Below, piece after piece: positions 61,413 to 64,000 of a stretch of 64,000 nt of DNA. How positions within the stretch are numbered: the stretch's first letter is position 1; the number at the start of each line of letters is the position of its first letter. Origin of the DNA: PGYR01 sp046290495 (lineage in GTDB: Bacteria > Bacteroidota > Ignavibacteria > Kapaibacteriales > UBA2268). Position numbers and translations under genes: made by a program. The notes under the pieces were generated by a model that was not told the origin of the DNA, made no database searches, and saw only the letters and a list, made by a program, of their open reading frames with translations. The stretch spans positions 1,302,001 through 1,366,000 of the forward strand of contig JBKAGT010000005.1 of the NCBI GenBank assembly GCA_046290495.1. The letters run 5' to 3'.

Positions 61413-62397
61413 CGGAATGGAATTTGCGAACCCTGAGTACTTTTGGCTGTTACTTATAATACCAGTAATGGTGGTTTATAAGATATTTGTGACGAACAAA
61501 CGCAAGCCTAGCATTGCTTATTCAGATACATCTGGCTTTGCAGGTAGTAAGTCTTGGAAAGTGAGATTGCGTGAGCTTCCTTTTTTCTTACGTTTGGTCG
61601 TGATAGCACTAATCACAATAGTCATAGCACGCCCACAAACGACCGAGGGCGAAGAGAAAGTAACTACCGAGGGTATTGACATAGTATTGGCTATGGACGT
61701 GTCCTCGTCTATGTTAGCAGAGGATTTGAAGCCGAACAGAATAAAAGCAGCGAAGCAAACAGCAGAGGAATTCATAGACAACAGACCCAATGATAGAATT
61801 GGCCTTGTCGTGTTTGCTGGGCAGAGCTTTACACAAAGCCCTATAACTGTGGACCACACGATTCTGAAGGATTTGCTATCGAAGCTAAAGACTGGCATAA
61901 TGGAAGATGGTACAGCTATTGGTATGGGACTGGCGACTTCGGTATCGCGATTGAAAGACAGCAAGGCAAAAAGCCGAGTAATAATATTGTTGACTGATGG
62001 GGACAATAACGCTGGCTCGGTATCACCCGAGACTGCTGCTGAAATAGCTCAGGGTTTTGGGATTAGGGTCTACACAATTGCAGTTGGTACTAAGGGCAAG
62101 GCACCTTATCCAGTGCAAACACCGTTTGGGCAAAGAACACAGATGGTGGAAGTGAAGATAAACGAGCAACTGCTAACCAAGATCGCCGAGATAACTGATG
62201 GGCGCTATTTCCGTGCTACCGATACAGAATCGCTTTCGGACATATATAAAACTATTGACGAGCTAGAAAAGACCAAGATTGATGTGGCTTACTTCAGCAA
62301 CTACAACGAGGAGTTTTATCCCTATGCAATGGCAGCAATTGGACTGCTATTCTTAGAGTTACTGCTCAGATTTAACATATTCAGGAAAATACCATAA
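61405..62397 (+). CDS. batA: BatA-type VWA domain membrane protein
   Basis: 330 residues from the ATG at 61405, chosen because a good ribosome site (AAGGAGG, 61392-61398) precedes it; an in-frame ATG at 61387 would overlap this site. Two N-terminal membrane segments, then a VWA domain with MIDAS DVSSSM and LLTDGDNNAG, and a last membrane helix (AMAAIGLLFLELLL). A typical BatA, thought to act with MoxR in envelope maintenance or metal-dependent complex assembly. 1 nt before lipB. Confidence 0.9.
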   Translation: MFDGMEFANPEYFWLLLIIPVMVVYKIFVTNKRKPSIAYSDTSGFAGSKSWKVRLRELPFFLRLVVIALITIVIARPQTTEGEEKVTTEGIDIVLAMDVSSSMLAEDLKPNRIKAAKQTAEEFIDNRPNDRIGLVVFAGQSFTQSPITVDHTILKDLLSKLKTGIMEDGTAIGMGLATSVSRLKDSKAKSRVIILLTDGDNNAGSVSPETAAEIAQGFGIRVYTIAVGTKGKAPYPVQTPFGQRTQMVEVKINEQLLTKIAEITDGRYFRATDTESLSDIYKTIDELEKTKIDVAYFSNYNEEFYPYAMAAIGLLFLELLLRFNIFRKIP

Positions 62398-62398
62398 G

Positions 62399-63028
62399 AT
62401 GAATTTTGATATAGAAGATTGGGGTCTGATAGACTACCAAACGGCATGGGACAAGCAGAACGAGTTGGTCGACGCTATAAAGAAAGGTGAACGCCGTTCA
62501 ACATTAGTGCTGTGCAGCCACCCACTGGTAATAACTATGGGCAGAAACTCGAGCTATGACAACTTAGTCCTACCACGCGACGAGTTCGACAAACGTGGGA
62601 TAGAAGTGATAGACATAAACCGCGGCGGCGACGTAACTATGCACAATGAAGGGCAGTTAGTCGGTTACCCAATATTCGATTTGCGTGATTTCAAACAAGA
62701 TTTACACTGGTTTTTACGTCAGATAGAGCAGGCGATAATCAACACGGTTTCCGAATTCGGTATGGAATCGGACAGAGTAGATGGGCTGACTGGAGTTTGG
62801 CTAGAGCAGGCACGTAAGGTCTGTGCCATAGGGCTTCACTGCTCTCGCTGGGTGACCAGCCACGGATTTGCCCTCAATGTTTGCAATAATGTCAAAGATT
62901 TTGATTATATTGTCCCATGTGGAATTGACGACAAAGAAGTAACATCCATAGAAAACGAGATTGGCACAGTAGTTGATATGGATAAAGTCAAGGAAACAGT
63001 AGTCGCAGAATTTGGGAAATTGTTCTGA
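62399..63028 (+). CDS. lipB: Octanoyltransferase LipB
   Basis: 209 residues. Transfers octanoyl from acyl carrier protein to lipoyl-dependent enzymes, the first step of lipoate synthesis. Seen: SHPLVITMGRNSS, the RGGDVTMHNEGQLVGYPIFDL region, the catalytic Lys in KVCAIGLHCSRWVTSHGFAL and the catalytic Cys in YIVPCGI. Length is normal. The 1-nt gap to batA implies co-transcription with the MoxR operon; tRNA-Gly follows. Confidence 0.95.
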   Translation: MNFDIEDWGLIDYQTAWDKQNELVDAIKKGERRSTLVLCSHPLVITMGRNSSYDNLVLPRDEFDKRGIEVIDINRGGDVTMHNEGQLVGYPIFDLRDFKQDLHWFLRQIEQAIINTVSEFGMESDRVDGLTGVWLEQARKVCAIGLHCSRWVTSHGFALNVCNNVKDFDYIVPCGIDDKEVTSIENEIGTVVDMDKVKETVVAEFGKLF

Positions 63029-63058
63029 AAAGAGCAATCGAATGTGACTAAAAACTAA

Positions 63059-63131
63059 GCGAAAGTAGCTCAGCTGGTAGAGCACAACCTTGCCAAGGTT
63101 GGGGTCGCGAGTTCGAATCTCGTCTTTCGCT
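63059..63131 (+). tRNA. tRNA-Gly (anticodon GCC)
   Basis: 73 nt cloverleaf without encoded CCA: acceptor GCGAAAG / CTTTCGC with discriminator T, D arm GCTC-AGCTGGTAG-AGC, anticodon stem CAACC / GGTTG with loop TTGCCAA (anticodon GCC at 63092-63094), T arm GCGAG-TTCGAAT-CTCGT. Confidence 0.97.
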
Positions 63132-63165
63132 CTACGGTGCAAGCCGTAATTTCCTTTTATGCTGC

Positions 63166-63208
63166 ATGCCTTATCGACACTTCCCCCCGTTGATAAGGCA
63201 TTTTTTTT
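63166..63208 (+). terminator. Rho-independent terminator after tRNA-Gly
   Basis: Stem ATGCCTTATC (63166-63175) / GATAAGGCAT (63192-63201) with a C-rich 16-nt loop, then T run to 63208. Ends the lipB-tRNA transcript. Confidence 0.9.
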
Positions 63209-63382
63209 GTTTGAAAACCTCCAGAGTACTTTTAGCTTAAAAGTACAGAGAGAGTGGTATTCTAGCAATCTCTACTATATGTACAAGAAAAAATGCTATA
63301 TTTGTGCTAATAGTAGGATATACGAATGTTTGTGTATCGGTAAAATTGTGCATCAACAAAATATTATAATTAAGAATTAAAA

Positions 63383-63916
63383 ATGGGATTTGGATTTAAT
63401 TTATTCTTCATTTTCATTCTTGTCCCATTGACAGGAATTCTATTGATAGCATGGCTACTATCTAGAAAACTTTGGATAGGAAAAACATTAGGATTTATTT
63501 GGCTCGGAATTTTGGGAATAGCACTACTGTTTGGTATTGTTCAATGGTTGACTTCTAAGACAGAATTGAGCAAGAAAGATTATTATGGAGAATATGTTAT
63601 TAACCGAGACTATTTCGTAGGAGAACAAACTGATTGGCAATACAACCATTTTCGTTTTGAAATAACAGACGAAGACTCAATTTTCTTCTATGTGACTGAC
63701 AAAGAGAAAATATTGAAAACTTATCGCGGGACAATTATAACAACAACGTCATACAGCTCAGCTAGACTTATAATTGCAATGGAACAACCAACACATCACA
63801 TTCTGTCAAGTAACCCTACAACTTATAGAAGTTCATGGGATTTCTATTTGGTATTTGAGTCGTCAAAATTTTACAATGTATTTTTCGAGAAAGGAAAATG
63901 GAAACCAATAGAATGA
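63383..63916 (+). CDS. Membrane protein of unknown function
   Basis: 177 residues with two N-terminal membrane helices (LFFIFILVPLTGILLIAWLL; LGFIWLGILGIALLFGIV) and a beta-rich extracytoplasmic domain from about residue 60 (DYYGEYVINRDYFVGEQTD; FRFEITDEDSIFFYVTD). No family recognised. AT-rich like the other accessory genes; no neighbour is coupled to it. The 84 nt after it hold nothing recognisable. Confidence 0.66.
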   Translation: MGFGFNLFFIFILVPLTGILLIAWLLSRKLWIGKTLGFIWLGILGIALLFGIVQWLTSKTELSKKDYYGEYVINRDYFVGEQTDWQYNHFRFEITDEDSIFFYVTDKEKILKTYRGTIITTTSYSSARLIIAMEQPTHHILSSNPTTYRSSWDFYLVFESSKFYNVFFEKGKWKPIE

Positions 63917-64000
63917 ATATAAAAAGAGCTCAACACTCTATTTGACTTACTAAAGAGAAGTTTTGACAATAAGATATTTGTTTAATAGCATTGGTTTCTT

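Overview
The window is about 64 kb of AT-rich bacterial DNA. Core genes run to roughly 40-50% GC, while the small accessory genes are nearer 30%. Two proteins end in type IX secretion (Por) C-terminal sorting domains. There are also a DUF5686/CarboxypepD_reg-like outer-membrane protein, a YfhO protein, a MoxR/DUF58/Bat operon and Bacteroidota-style RHS debris. Together these point to the Bacteroidota/Ignavibacteria/Kapabacteria (FCB) group. A PaaABCD phenylacetyl-CoA oxygenase, azurin and sigma-54 fit an aerobic heterotroph. The exact lineage is inferred and cannot be settled here.

Layout. 1-4.3 kb (minus) is a tight operon: cysS, a DUF2520 dehydrogenase, uppP, a secreted cyclophilin and engB (cut by the window edge). 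4.5-9.1 kb (plus) holds a broken lipoprotein gene, an ICMT-like membrane methyltransferase, a thioredoxin-like protein, azurin with a clear terminator, a DUF2254 membrane protein and a YgjP-like metallopeptidase. 9.2-18.3 kb holds a cyclic-nucleotide-binding-domain/aspartase fusion, nhaA, a YfhO protein, an unknown protein coupled to aspartate kinase, and a response regulator with a degenerate HD-GYP domain. 18.3-21.7 kb (minus) has two adjacent T9SS cargo proteins sharing a duplicated C-terminal cassette. 21.9-24.4 kb is paaABCD without paaE, followed by egtD; pyrD, rpoN and a DUF3109 gene are convergent to them. 29.1-31.7 kb is a two-gene Fbp-type ABC importer with no binding protein nearby.

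31.7-48.6 kb is an accessory region of many small, AT-rich, poorly known genes: lipoproteins, small membrane proteins, a DUF1963 protein, a GNAT acetyltransferase and immunity-like proteins. Single recognisable genes lie among them: a SRAP peptidase, a DUF5686 protein, an amidohydrolase and fhs. It also contains gene remnants, nonsense and frameshift mutations and dispersed repeats. 48.6-54.3 kb returns to metabolic genes (DUF2071, paaI, a large BNR beta-propeller protein and a paaJ-like thiolase), completing a split phenylacetate set. 54.3-58.3 kb is a decayed RHS/polymorphic-toxin locus with repeats and orphan lipoproteins. 58.6-63.0 kb is the moxR-DUF58-batD-like-batA-lipB operon, followed by tRNA-Gly(GCC), a terminator and a last membrane protein.

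I see no CRISPR array, intact prophage or intact insertion sequence. The most notable observations are the aspartase fused to a cyclic-nucleotide-type sensor domain, the RHS graveyard with its bank of putative immunity genes, and several accessory genes broken by in-frame TGA codons or single-base frameshifts.
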